Part shown: positions 52,622 to 60,774 of the stretch, one piece after another | How positions within the stretch are numbered: the stretch's first letter is position 1 | Layout: every line of letters starts with the position of its first letter | NCBI GenBank assembly: GCA_944320135.1 | Contig: CALUGI010000006.1 | Span: 1-64,000 of the forward strand | Direction: 5' to 3' | Length of the DNA stretch: 64,000 nt | From: an uncultured Phocaeicola sp. | GTDB taxonomy: Bacteria; Bacteroidota; Bacteroidia; Bacteroidales; Bacteroidaceae | Notes under the pieces: model-generated | What the model was told of the DNA's origin: nothing | Database searches by the model: none | The model's input: only the letters and a program-made list of their open reading frames with translations | Made by a program: the position numbers and the translations under genes

Positions 52622-54127
52622 TCATCTCTTCTCCCAGAAACCCGGAGAGAACATCAGCAGGATGCCGAACAGTTCCAAACGGCCCAACAGCATGAGGAAC
52701 GAAGAGAACCACTTTCCCGCTTCCGGAAGGGCGTTCCACGAATAGGCGGGGCCGAACGCTCCCAAAGCAAGACCGGCGTTGCCCAAACTCGAAATCGTGA
52801 CGCTCAGCGCCTCCACCATCCCCAATCCCATAAACATGTAGACCAGCCATCCCGCGAAGACGCATCCTAAATAAAACAAGACAAACGTGGAGACCGTGGA
52901 CACCGTAGACGGAGACACCGCCATGCGGTTTACCTTGATGGGCAGCACGGCGCGCGGATGCATCATGCGGCGGAACTCGTTCTTCACGTTGCGCGCCACA
53001 ATCAGCAGGCGCATAATCTTGATGCCTCCGCTCGTGGAACCGGTGCATCCTCCGGCCAACATGCAATATACCAGCACGACCCACGTGAACGGCGCCCACA
53101 GCATATAGTCGTCCGTGGCGAACCCGCTCGAAGTGTGCAGCGTGGCCACCTGGAAAAGCGCCTTGCGGAACGCCTCTTCCACGCCGTAACCGTTCCGGAC
53201 CACCAACGATACGCTGATTGCCGCCGTAGCTATCAGGATGGAGCCTATGAACCACTTCGTCTCGTCATCGCGGAAGAGCTGCCCGCAACGGCCTTTCATG
53301 CACATGAAATAAAGCGAGAAGTTGACCGCCGAAAGAATCATGAAGACGGCAATCACGTACTCTATGAACGGAGAATTCCAATAAGCCACGCTCGCCTGCT
53401 TCGTAGAGAATCCGCCCGTGGCCGTAGTGCCGAACGCATGGCAGACGGCATCGAACCAGCTCATCCCCCCAATCACTAAAAGAACGGTCACTACTGCCGT
53501 CAGTATCGAATAGACAGCCCAGAGCCACTTGGCCATCACGCTTACCTTCGGGTGAATCTTGTCGTGCGTCACCCCCGTAGACTCCGCCTTGAACAGCACC
53601 TGGTTGCCCACCCCGAAGATAGGCAGCACCACAATGGTGAAAAACACGATGCCCAGTCCGCCTATCCAGTGCGTGAAACTCCGCCAAAACAGCATCCCGT
53701 GGGAAAGCGACTCGATGTCGTCGAGCACCGTAGCACCCGTCGTGGTGAAGCCCGACATCGTTTCAAAAAAAGCGTCCGCCAGCAAAGGGATGCTCCCGCT
53801 GGCGTAGAAAGGCACCATCCCGAAAGCGGTGAAGAGCAGCCACGTAAAGGCCACGATGCAATAGCCGTCCCTGCGCGTCACCACGTTCTTGGCTCCGCGC
53901 CCCAAAGCTATCAGCACGCCTCCCACCCCGACGTTCAGCAACGCCGAACCGACGAAGTAGATATAATCGTCCTCACCGTGGAACAATGCCACCCCCATGC
54001 ACACCAGGAACAGCATTGCCTCTATGAAAAGCAGAATGCCCAGAATCCGGAAAATCATCTTCCTGTTGAGCAGGCTGTTTTCCCTTTCTCCGGACACCTG
54101 AACCGTTGTCGACCAAAAATCTTCCAT
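52622..54127 (-). CDS. trkH: TrkH-family potassium uptake protein
   Basis: The membrane channel subunit of the Trk K+ uptake system, about 501 residues with four pore repeats. The pore loops are seen in GFTTTGATVLDDIES, AFGTTATGGFSTKQA, TLHTSSGFATDDYM and GGCTGSTSGGIKIMRL. The start at 54127 (MEDFWSTTVQVSG) is preferred. Its usual regulatory partner TrkA, often directly upstream in Bacteroidales, is missing here; the fic gene and the polysaccharide locus stand in that place. Confidence 0.94.
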   Translation of the reverse strand: MEDFWSTTVQVSGERENSLLNRKMIFRILGILLFIEAMLFLVCMGVALFHGEDDYIYFVGSALLNVGVGGVLIALGRGAKNVVTRRDGYCIVAFTWLLFTAFGMVPFYASGSIPLLADAFFETMSGFTTTGATVLDDIESLSHGMLFWRSFTHWIGGLGIVFFTIVVLPIFGVGNQVLFKAESTGVTHDKIHPKVSVMAKWLWAVYSILTAVVTVLLVIGGMSWFDAVCHAFGTTATGGFSTKQASVAYWNSPFIEYVIAVFMILSAVNFSLYFMCMKGRCGQLFRDDETKWFIGSILIATAAISVSLVVRNGYGVEEAFRKALFQVATLHTSSGFATDDYMLWAPFTWVVLVYCMLAGGCTGSTSGGIKIMRLLIVARNVKNEFRRMMHPRAVLPIKVNRMAVSPSTVSTVSTFVLFYLGCVFAGWLVYMFMGLGMVEALSVTISSLGNAGLALGAFGPAYSWNALPEAGKWFSSFLMLLGRLELFGILLMFSPGFWEKR

Positions 54128-54262
54128 TCTTCCTGTAAAAAAAGCGTCGGCAAAATAAAGCAAATTATTCGGTTATTGCAAAAAAAGCCGCCGTTTCTTC
54201 CGGCAAGCCTCGCGGATTTCCATGCGAAGCGCCGCCTTGTTTCAATAAAATCGGCCCTGGTT

Positions 54263-54294
54263 TTTGCGCCTTTCAGAAGAAAGCCCTATTTTTG
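54263..54294 (+). promoter_or_regulatory. Promoter of fic with imperfect palindromic spacer
   Basis: -33 TTTG (54263-54266), 20-base spacer, -7 TATTTTTG (54287-54294). This is a full match to the Bacteroides consensus. The spacer CGCCTTTC-AGAA-GAAAGCCC is a palindrome in six of eight pairs. The whole area (about 54250-54307) resembles the polysaccharide promoter at 55572-55638. Confidence 0.7.
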
Positions 54295-54330
54295 CCAAGC
54301 TAAAAACGCCAGAACTGAGTAAAAAACAGA

Positions 54331-55398
54331 ATGAGTGATTTCGACAAATATATAAGGCAAGGCGAACCTGAGAGCAAAGAAAAGGCTCAGGCATGGCAGA
54401 CTGCAATCGGCCTGCAAGACGTTGACGGCCTTAAACCGTCGGAGTATTTGCTGCAAACAGCAGGCAGACATATCGAAGGAGATATTACCATCGGCGAAGT
54501 AAAGCATCTGATTGACAGTTACTACCAGTCTAAGACCATCAGAAAAGATATAGAGGATGAACGAACTGAAGAAGCCGATAAAGTGTCCGCAAGAATCACT
54601 GAAATATTGTCCGAAAAATCCTTCTCGTTCACTCCGAACTATCTGATACTCATTCATAGACGGCTGTTTGAAGGTTTGTACAAATTCGCAGGAAAATTGC
54701 GCGATTATGACATGACCAAGAAAGAATGGGTGCTTGACGGAGATACCGTTTTGTATTCGAACCATGAGCTAATCCGGCAAACGCTCGAACACGACTTCGG
54801 ACAAGAAAAAGAGGTTGATTATCCGTCACTTGATGCCAACCAAGCATTGAGGCATATCTGCAAGTTTGTTTCGGACATTTGGCAAATCCATCCTTTTGGA
54901 GAAGGAAACACCCGAACCACGGCTGTGTTCACCATGAAATACCTGCACACTTTTGGATTTACATTCGACAACAGCGTATTCCAAGAACACTCATGGTATT
55001 TTAGGAATGCATTGGTCAGAGCCAATTACAACAATTATTCAAAGGGGATATCAGCCACCACATCATTCTTGGAACTATTTTTCAGGAACTTGTTGTTTGG
55101 CGAGAAAAATGAGTTGCATAATCGGACAATGCATATCGCAGCTTCCCAAAGTGCCAACAACGATGATTCAAAGAGCCAAAATGACACTTTGAATTGCACT
55201 TTGGACGAGATTGCCTTATTGAAATTCCTCAAAGACAATCCTAACGCCACACAAACTGAGATTGCCGTGCATATCGGCAAATCTCTCCGAACCGTCAAGC
55301 GAATGACCCCCTCTTTGATAGAGCGTGGCTTGCTGGAACGGGAAAACGGGAAAAGGAACGGAAAATGGGTTGTTAAAAATATAAATTTAAACCGCTAA
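54331..55398 (+). CDS. Fic-domain protein with antitoxin-like N-terminus and C-terminal winged helix
   Basis: A 355-residue Fic protein. These enzymes usually transfer AMP to protein side chains. The active loop is IHPFGEGNTRTTAVF (about 192-206). It fits HPFx(D/E)GNxR, but the second arginine of the full motif is replaced by Ala. The N-terminal part (AGRHIEGDITIGEVKHLIDS) resembles the VbhA-type antitoxin helix that blocks Fic activity, with Gly in the place of the usual Ser/Thr four residues before the Glu. The C-terminus (NATQTEIAVHIGKSLRTVKR) is a winged helix that could bind DNA. It stands between trkH and the polysaccharide operon, with a promoter and a terminator of its own. Confidence 0.9.
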   Translation: MSDFDKYIRQGEPESKEKAQAWQTAIGLQDVDGLKPSEYLLQTAGRHIEGDITIGEVKHLIDSYYQSKTIRKDIEDERTEEADKVSARITEILSEKSFSFTPNYLILIHRRLFEGLYKFAGKLRDYDMTKKEWVLDGDTVLYSNHELIRQTLEHDFGQEKEVDYPSLDANQALRHICKFVSDIWQIHPFGEGNTRTTAVFTMKYLHTFGFTFDNSVFQEHSWYFRNALVRANYNNYSKGISATTSFLELFFRNLLFGEKNELHNRTMHIAASQSANNDDSKSQNDTLNCTLDEIALLKFLKDNPNATQTEIAVHIGKSLRTVKRMTPSLIERGLLERENGKRNGKWVVKNINLNR

Positions 55399-55478
55399 AT
55401 TCTCATTTGTGCGAGAAAAAACAATTTCTTCCGGCGGAAAAGCAAGTTTCTTTGCCGATACGGAAAAAGAAGCCCCGT

Positions 55479-55507
55479 GCTCTGTTGGAGAACAGAGCCG
55501 TTTTTTA
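55479..55507 (+). terminator. Terminator after fic
   Basis: GCTCTGTT-GGAG-AACAGAGC perfect stem with a four-base loop (55479-55498), followed by a run of six T at 55501-55506. Confidence 0.85.
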
Positions 55508-55588
55508 TTCCGCCTCCGTGCAGTATTTGCACATTCTGTCCATTTCCACATAAAAGACGGACGCCCCTATAAATTCAGCCGCCGGTTT

Positions 55589-55620
55589 TTTGCGCTTTTC
55601 AACTGAAAAGCGTAATTTTG
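55589..55620 (+). promoter_or_regulatory. Polysaccharide operon promoter with palindromic spacer
   Basis: -33 TTTG (55589-55592) and -7 TAATTTTG (55613-55620) stand 20 bases apart, the expected spacing. The spacer is exactly CGCTTTTC-AACT-GAAAAGCG, a perfect 8-4-8 palindrome filling the whole space between the two boxes. A dimeric protein bound there would cover the promoter. A related element precedes fic. Confidence 0.75.
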
Positions 55621-55747
55621 TAATATTTTAGAAACGCCGCTTACCTTGCATGTTCCGCTTTTGAGAGTCGCACTTTCAATGCGGGCATGGGACAGGTAAC
55701 GGCGGAGCGTGCCTGAAAAAGGGGAAACTAAGTCACAGAGGACAAAT
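55621..55747 (+). promoter_or_regulatory. Structured leader of the polysaccharide operon
   Basis: The transcribed leader can fold into a long hairpin from 55635 to 55704. At its base CGCCGCTTACC pairs with GGTAACGGCG with one bulge, in the middle CCGC pairs with GCGG, and at the tip TGAGAGT pairs with ACTTTCA around a CGC loop. About 40 bases then lead to the flippase ATG at 55748. The stretch from 55399 to 55747 holds no gene: no upxY- or upxZ-like antiterminator frame is present. The arms are too close together for an invertible promoter segment. Confidence 0.55.
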
Positions 55748-57283
55748 ATGCACGAACCGACAAGCAACAACAAACGTATTGCATATAACACTTTGCTGTT
55801 ATATATACGCATGTTGTTTTTGGTACTTATCAGTTTATACACTTCTCGTGTCGTACTTCAGGCATTAGGCGTTGAAGATTTCGGAATCAACAATGTCGTT
55901 GGAGGAATAATCAGTTTTCTTGGTTTCCTTACAGGGTCGCTTGCCGGAGCCTCTTCTCGCTTCATCACTTTTGCCTTAGGGAAAGGTGACATAGAGCATT
56001 TGAAAAAAATTTTCGGCAACATCGTCACCATCCATATCGTTTTTGCATTAGCAATATTAATAATTGGAGAAACGATTGGCCTATGGTTCATGACGACCCA
56101 ACTGAATATACCGGCAGAAAGAGAAACAGCTGCCTTTTGGGTGTACCAGTTCTCTATCCTGACAGCAATGGGCAATCTTGTCAGCACCCCTTATAATGCT
56201 GCCATTATAGCTCATGAAAAGATGTCTGCTTTTGCCTATCTCACTATTGGAGATGCCATTTTAAAGTTAGGGTCTGTTTTCATTTTAATGGCACTCCCTT
56301 ATGACAAACTGATTCTTTACGCTTTATTCTGTTTGTGCATTCAATTGTTCGACTTTATTGTCTACATCATTTATTGCTCAAAAAAATTTGATGAGACTAA
56401 ACTTACCAAACTGAAATTCGACAAGCCCCTGTTCAAAGAAATATTTTCCTATGCTGGATGGACGATGAATGGCAACCTTGCCATCTTCGGTTACACACAA
56501 GGACTGAACATTCTGCTAAATATATTTTTCAATCCTATAGTAAATGCAGCACGAGGCATTGCAGTCCAAGTGCAAAACATTGTAAACAACTTCAGCACTA
56601 ACTTTCAAATGGCCTTAAATCCTCAACTGACCAAAAGCTATGCGCAAGAAGACTATAAAAGAATGCATACTTTATTAATTGCAAGTTCCAAATTCTCGGT
56701 TTTTCTAATGATACTCATCTGCCTGCCATTGTCTCTTGAAGCCGAGCAAGTTCTAAGATGGTGGCTCGGAGAATATCCCGACCACACAATAAATTTTCTT
56801 CGACTGGTTCTTGTGGCAAATATTCTTTTTTGCTTGTCCAACCCTATCTTAACATCAGTACATGCCACAGGAAAAATCAAAAAATTTCAAATTATTGAAG
56901 GGACAATGTTGTTGTCAATTGTCCCCATAGCATATATCCTTCTGAGATTATTCAACATACCGCCTGAAAGTGTATTCCTTGTCCATATCTGCATTGAAAT
57001 ACTCACTCAATATGCCCGACTGAGAATCGTGTTGCCTATGATAGAACTTGATATGAAAGAATACCTCCATAATGTCATAAAACCCATAATCGCAGTTCTT
57101 GTCATTTCACCACTTGTTCCACTAATTATTTATCTAAATCTGCCACAAAACATCTCATCATTTTTAGCTATATGTATTATCTCAATTGTCTCTGTCATAT
57201 TATGTGCTTACTTATATGGATGCAATGATATAGAAAAAAGAACTATTTTAAATAAAGTACATAGCATTATTTACAAACAATAA
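55748..57283 (+). CDS. Polysaccharide flippase (Wzx-like)
   Basis: A 511-residue membrane protein with about 12 to 14 helices of the MATE/Wzx superfamily, expected to move lipid-linked sugar units across the inner membrane. Typical parts are LYTSRVVLQALGVEDFGINN, FLTGSLAGASSRFITFALGK and FGYTQGLNILLNIFFNPIVN. The ATG at 55748 is the first start after the leader hairpin. It is the first gene of the polysaccharide operon. Base composition falls to AT-rich from here. Confidence 0.9.
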   Translation: MHEPTSNNKRIAYNTLLLYIRMLFLVLISLYTSRVVLQALGVEDFGINNVVGGIISFLGFLTGSLAGASSRFITFALGKGDIEHLKKIFGNIVTIHIVFALAILIIGETIGLWFMTTQLNIPAERETAAFWVYQFSILTAMGNLVSTPYNAAIIAHEKMSAFAYLTIGDAILKLGSVFILMALPYDKLILYALFCLCIQLFDFIVYIIYCSKKFDETKLTKLKFDKPLFKEIFSYAGWTMNGNLAIFGYTQGLNILLNIFFNPIVNAARGIAVQVQNIVNNFSTNFQMALNPQLTKSYAQEDYKRMHTLLIASSKFSVFLMILICLPLSLEAEQVLRWWLGEYPDHTINFLRLVLVANILFCLSNPILTSVHATGKIKKFQIIEGTMLLSIVPIAYILLRLFNIPPESVFLVHICIEILTQYARLRIVLPMIELDMKEYLHNVIKPIIAVLVISPLVPLIIYLNLPQNISSFLAICIISIVSVILCAYLYGCNDIEKRTILNKVHSIIYKQ

Positions 57284-57292
57284 TTAGATTCT

Positions 57293-58309
57293 ATGCCAAA
57301 AGTCTCAATCATAATTCCCGTATATAATGTAGAGAAATATCTTCCTGCATGTATTGATAGCATACTAAACCAAAGTTTTAAAGACTTTGAAGTGTTGCTT
57401 ATTGATGACGGAAGTACAGACAAATCAAGAGAAATATGCGACAAATACTCTTTATCTGATAAAAGAATAAGAACTATCCATAAAATAAACGAAGGGGTGA
57501 GCATTGCCCGAAATACAGGAATAAAAGAAGCAAAAGCAGAATGGATTACATTTATAGATAGTGACGATTGGGTAGAAAAAGATTTCTTGAGTGCTTTCTT
57601 TCAGAAAGGAAAAGAAATAACCCCAACAACTTTGGTCTCACAAGGAATTTTATTCGATTATGACGGGAAAAAAGCCAATGAACCATTCTTCCAATATGAT
57701 ACGATTTCTGCTACAAAAGCATCCTTCCCCTCTATTATACCTCAATATAAAATTCTACATAACGGATGCCCTTGTTGCAAACTATTCAATAGAGAGCTTA
57801 TAATTAATAACAATATACTTTTTACTCCAAAAACGTCAACCCATGAAGACCATATATTCGTGCTAAACTATCTGCTTTACATAGACAAACTTATTCTTTT
57901 AGACAGCCTGTTTTATCACTATATGAAAAGAGAAACGACCACCCTTTCCAATGCAAAACATCCTGCAAAATCTTATATTATTGTTTCTGACATGATATAT
58001 AATCTTACAATATCATTAAAAGAGAAATTTAATATACAGAATGATAAATATATTAGCCAGTTTATCAATGATTTTTGTTTGTATCAATTAACATTGGGAA
58101 TGTTAAGAAGTATATCAACAAACAGATTCAATATATGCAAAGAGGCCAGACAAAAAATAAAACAACTATCACACTACAAAAACACAATAGAAGGCGGAAG
58201 TAATAATTTATTATACTTTTTAAGCATCAGTTTCATCCCGACATGTATAATCTCCTTTGTAGTTTTTTTATTGCAAAGAATAAAAAGGAATGTTTTTATT
58301 AATTCATAG
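57293..58309 (+). CDS. Glycosyltransferase family 2
   Basis: A 338-residue inverting transferase that probably adds one sugar of the repeat unit. The GT-A fold is clear: SIIIPVYNVEKYLPACIDSI, VLLIDDGSTDKS and the metal-binding ITFIDSDDWVEKDF. A hydrophobic tail (YFLSISFIPTCIISFVVFLL) could hold it to the membrane. Donor and acceptor are unknown. It begins ten bases after the flippase. Confidence 0.9.
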   Translation: MPKVSIIIPVYNVEKYLPACIDSILNQSFKDFEVLLIDDGSTDKSREICDKYSLSDKRIRTIHKINEGVSIARNTGIKEAKAEWITFIDSDDWVEKDFLSAFFQKGKEITPTTLVSQGILFDYDGKKANEPFFQYDTISATKASFPSIIPQYKILHNGCPCCKLFNRELIINNNILFTPKTSTHEDHIFVLNYLLYIDKLILLDSLFYHYMKRETTTLSNAKHPAKSYIIVSDMIYNLTISLKEKFNIQNDKYISQFINDFCLYQLTLGMLRSISTNRFNICKEARQKIKQLSHYKNTIEGGSNNLLYFLSISFIPTCIISFVVFLLQRIKRNVFINS

Positions 58310-58319
58310 AATTTCAATT

Positions 58320-59030
58320 ATGATACCCAAAATCATACATTATTGTTGGTTAAGCAACGATCCGATTCCCGAGGAACTACAGAGATATATGCAAACATGG
58401 AAAGAAAAACTTCCTGACTATGAATTTATGCTTTGGAATTTCGAGCGGTTTGATATAAATTCCAGCATTTGGGTGAAACAAGCATTCGAAGCAAAAAAAT
58501 ATGCCTTTGCATGTGACTATATACGCCTTTATGCCGTTTACAATTATGGCGGCATTTATATGGACATGGACGTAGAAGTGATAAAACCATTTGATGATTT
58601 ATTAAAGGGAGATTATATATTGGGCAAAGAAAGCGAAGAAAGCGTTGAAGCTGGGATTTTTGGAGCTGTGCCTAAAGCGAACTGGATAAAGAAATGTTTG
58701 GAATATTATGAAAACAAACATTTTACCTTAGATAACACTACATACGATGAGACACCTTTGCCATACACCATGTACAATATCTTAAGCAAAGAAATAGAAC
58801 ATGGGCATTTAAAATTACTCCCTACAGACTATCTGACGGCAAAATCATGGAAAAATGGAAAGATACACGTCACTTCCAATACATACACAATCCACCATTT
58901 TGCTGCTTCTTGGATTTCAAACAAACAAAAAGCATTTGAAAAAATAGCGCGCATAGCAGGGCCCCAGATTACACATCTCTTAGGAAAGACCAGACGCTTT
59001 ATAAACAAATGCTTTTCAACTAATATATAA
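58320..59030 (+). CDS. GT32-like glycosyltransferase with DXD motif
   Basis: A 236-residue transferase of the Gly-transf_sug (capsular polysaccharide synthesis/OCH1-like) type. It starts IPKIIHYCWLSNDPIPEELQ, includes KYAFACDYIRLYAVYNYGGI and then YMDMDVEVIKPFDDLL, which holds the DxD metal site, and HHFAASWISN near the end. The ATG at 58320 is selected because the upstream part of the frame overlaps the previous gene and has no similarity. Confidence 0.9.
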   Translation: MIPKIIHYCWLSNDPIPEELQRYMQTWKEKLPDYEFMLWNFERFDINSSIWVKQAFEAKKYAFACDYIRLYAVYNYGGIYMDMDVEVIKPFDDLLKGDYILGKESEESVEAGIFGAVPKANWIKKCLEYYENKHFTLDNTTYDETPLPYTMYNILSKEIEHGHLKLLPTDYLTAKSWKNGKIHVTSNTYTIHHFAASWISNKQKAFEKIARIAGPQITHLLGKTRRFINKCFSTNI

Positions 59031-59036
59031 TCATTT

Positions 59037-59771
59037 ATGAAAACATACATTATCAATCTGCAAAGATCGCCTGAACGAAAAGAATATATGCAGAATTTAT
59101 TGCATGAAATGACTTCTTTAGACATAGAATTCATAGAAGGCGTGGACGGTCATCAAATATCTGACGCAGACAAAGATAAGATGTTTGATACTGCAAAGTT
59201 CGAAAAACGTTATTACCACAAATGCCGTGCTGGGGAAATAGGGTGTACCCTTAGTCATCAAAAATGTTATCAAAAAATTATTTGCTCTGACAATCCTTAT
59301 GCCCTAATTTTGGAAGATGATATCATCCTATATCAAGAAAAATATATATTTGATGAAATAATCAAACGACTAAAAAAAGAGATTGATACTCCCGTACCTA
59401 AAATCATACTCCTTTCAGGATGGTATTGGTTTTTAAAAACCCGTCCCTTATATAATAAATTCAAAATTACAAACGTTTATGACGCATTGTTAACTCATGC
59501 ATATATAATTAATCGGGAAGCAGCTCAATTGCTGATAGAGAGAAAACCATTTATCAAAGCCGATGATTGGAGATATATAAAAGAAAAAGGAGTAATTCTT
59601 CAAGCTGTACGCCCACATCTAATAAGCCAAAAATGGGACGATTCATTCACCACCTTAGTCAATAGTCCTAAAACTAATATCAGTATGCCGTGGCATAAAC
59701 GTCTCAAAAAATGTCAGCATTCGATTTCCTTAAAATTATTGAGAATCACCGGTCATTTCGAAAAAGCATAA
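59037..59771 (+). CDS. Glycosyltransferase family 25
   Basis: A 244-residue transferase of the family that includes lipooligosaccharide galactosyltransferases. It starts TYIINLQRSPERKEYMQNLL and shows GEIGCTLSHQKCYQKIICSD and YALILEDDIIL, the acidic motif, followed by LLTHAYIINREAAQLLI. It begins six bases after the GT32-like gene. The linkage formed is unknown. Confidence 0.9.
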   Translation: MKTYIINLQRSPERKEYMQNLLHEMTSLDIEFIEGVDGHQISDADKDKMFDTAKFEKRYYHKCRAGEIGCTLSHQKCYQKIICSDNPYALILEDDIILYQEKYIFDEIIKRLKKEIDTPVPKIILLSGWYWFLKTRPLYNKFKITNVYDALLTHAYIINREAAQLLIERKPFIKADDWRYIKEKGVILQAVRPHLISQKWDDSFTTLVNSPKTNISMPWHKRLKKCQHSISLKLLRITGHFEKA

Positions 59772-59787
59772 CTCCTGCATTTTAAAC

Positions 59788-60774
59788 ATGAAACCTAAAA
59801 TTAGTGTCATCATACCTATTTACAATGTCGAAAAATACATTGAACGATGCATACATTCTTTATTCAAGCAAACGATGAGCAAAGATATAGAATATATATT
59901 CGTAAACGATTGTACGCCTGACAATAGCATTAAGAAACTCAACGATATTCTTCTTGAATATCCACAAATAAAAGAAAACATCCATATAATAAACCACTCT
60001 CATAATATGGGGTCAGCAACAGCGCGCAATTCAGGACTCAAGCAAGCTAATGGAGAATACATAATCCATTGTGATAGTGATGACTGGGTAAATATTGACA
60101 TGTATGAGAAACTATATAAATTAGCAAAAAGAACAGATTCAGACATTTGTTGTTGTGACTTTTTTGAAGAATTTGCCCATAAACAAATTTATAGAAGACA
60201 GAACTTCCCCAATATTGGAAAAGAATGCATAAAGAAATCTTTCCAAGGTGAATTACATTGCGGAATGTGGAACAAATTAGTTAAAAAGAATTTATATGTA
60301 AAATACAATATTTGTTTCCCTGACTCTGTAAATTTTTGGGAAGATGTGACAACAATAAACCGCTTGTACTATTATGCAAATAATATATCTTATCTGCCTG
60401 AAGCCTTGTATCATTACACTCGATACAATGAAACCTCTTATACAAATCATTTAAACCATTCTTCATGCTTGAATATACTCTCAGCTGTTGACATATTGCA
60501 AAAATTTTTAGACGCACAAAATGCTGATCGCGACATCAAAAAGGCATTCTTATATCTACAACTTACAGCTAAATTAAATTTGCTTCTCAATAGTAAAAAA
60601 GAACAACAAGTTAAATGGAATGCTTTATACCCCAATGCAAGAAAAGTGTTGTTCTCTTATAAACGCATGTCTCCATATTGGAGAATAGCACTTATGTTTG
60701 CGTATCAAAACCGGTTGGAAACATTTAATATCTTCGCCAAATCCAAGTCCTTGATTGCAAAAATATCAAAATGA
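59788..60774 (+). CDS. Glycosyltransferase family 2
   Basis: A 328-residue GT-A transferase: ISVIIPIYNVEKYIERCIHS, EYIFVNDCTPDNS, then NGEYIIHCDSDDWVNIDMYE. Its end overlaps the start of the next gene in an ATGA (60771-60774), suggesting coupled translation. It resembles the GT2 at 57293 in the first 100 residues only. Confidence 0.9.
   Translation: MKPKISVIIPIYNVEKYIERCIHSLFKQTMSKDIEYIFVNDCTPDNSIKKLNDILLEYPQIKENIHIINHSHNMGSATARNSGLKQANGEYIIHCDSDDWVNIDMYEKLYKLAKRTDSDICCCDFFEEFAHKQIYRRQNFPNIGKECIKKSFQGELHCGMWNKLVKKNLYVKYNICFPDSVNFWEDVTTINRLYYYANNISYLPEALYHYTRYNETSYTNHLNHSSCLNILSAVDILQKFLDAQNADRDIKKAFLYLQLTAKLNLLLNSKKEQQVKWNALYPNARKVLFSYKRMSPYWRIALMFAYQNRLETFNIFAKSKSLIAKISK

Noticed and set aside
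51924-53255. Long minus-strand frame over aguB and trkH
   Set aside because: It overlaps the catalytic parts of aguB and the C-terminal part of trkH in a different frame and shows no family features.
55580-55710. Invertible promoter of a phase-variable capsule locus
   Set aside because: The inverted repeats are too close to each other (loop of about 20 bases) and the promoter lies outside them, so inversion would not switch it. A hairpin explains them better.
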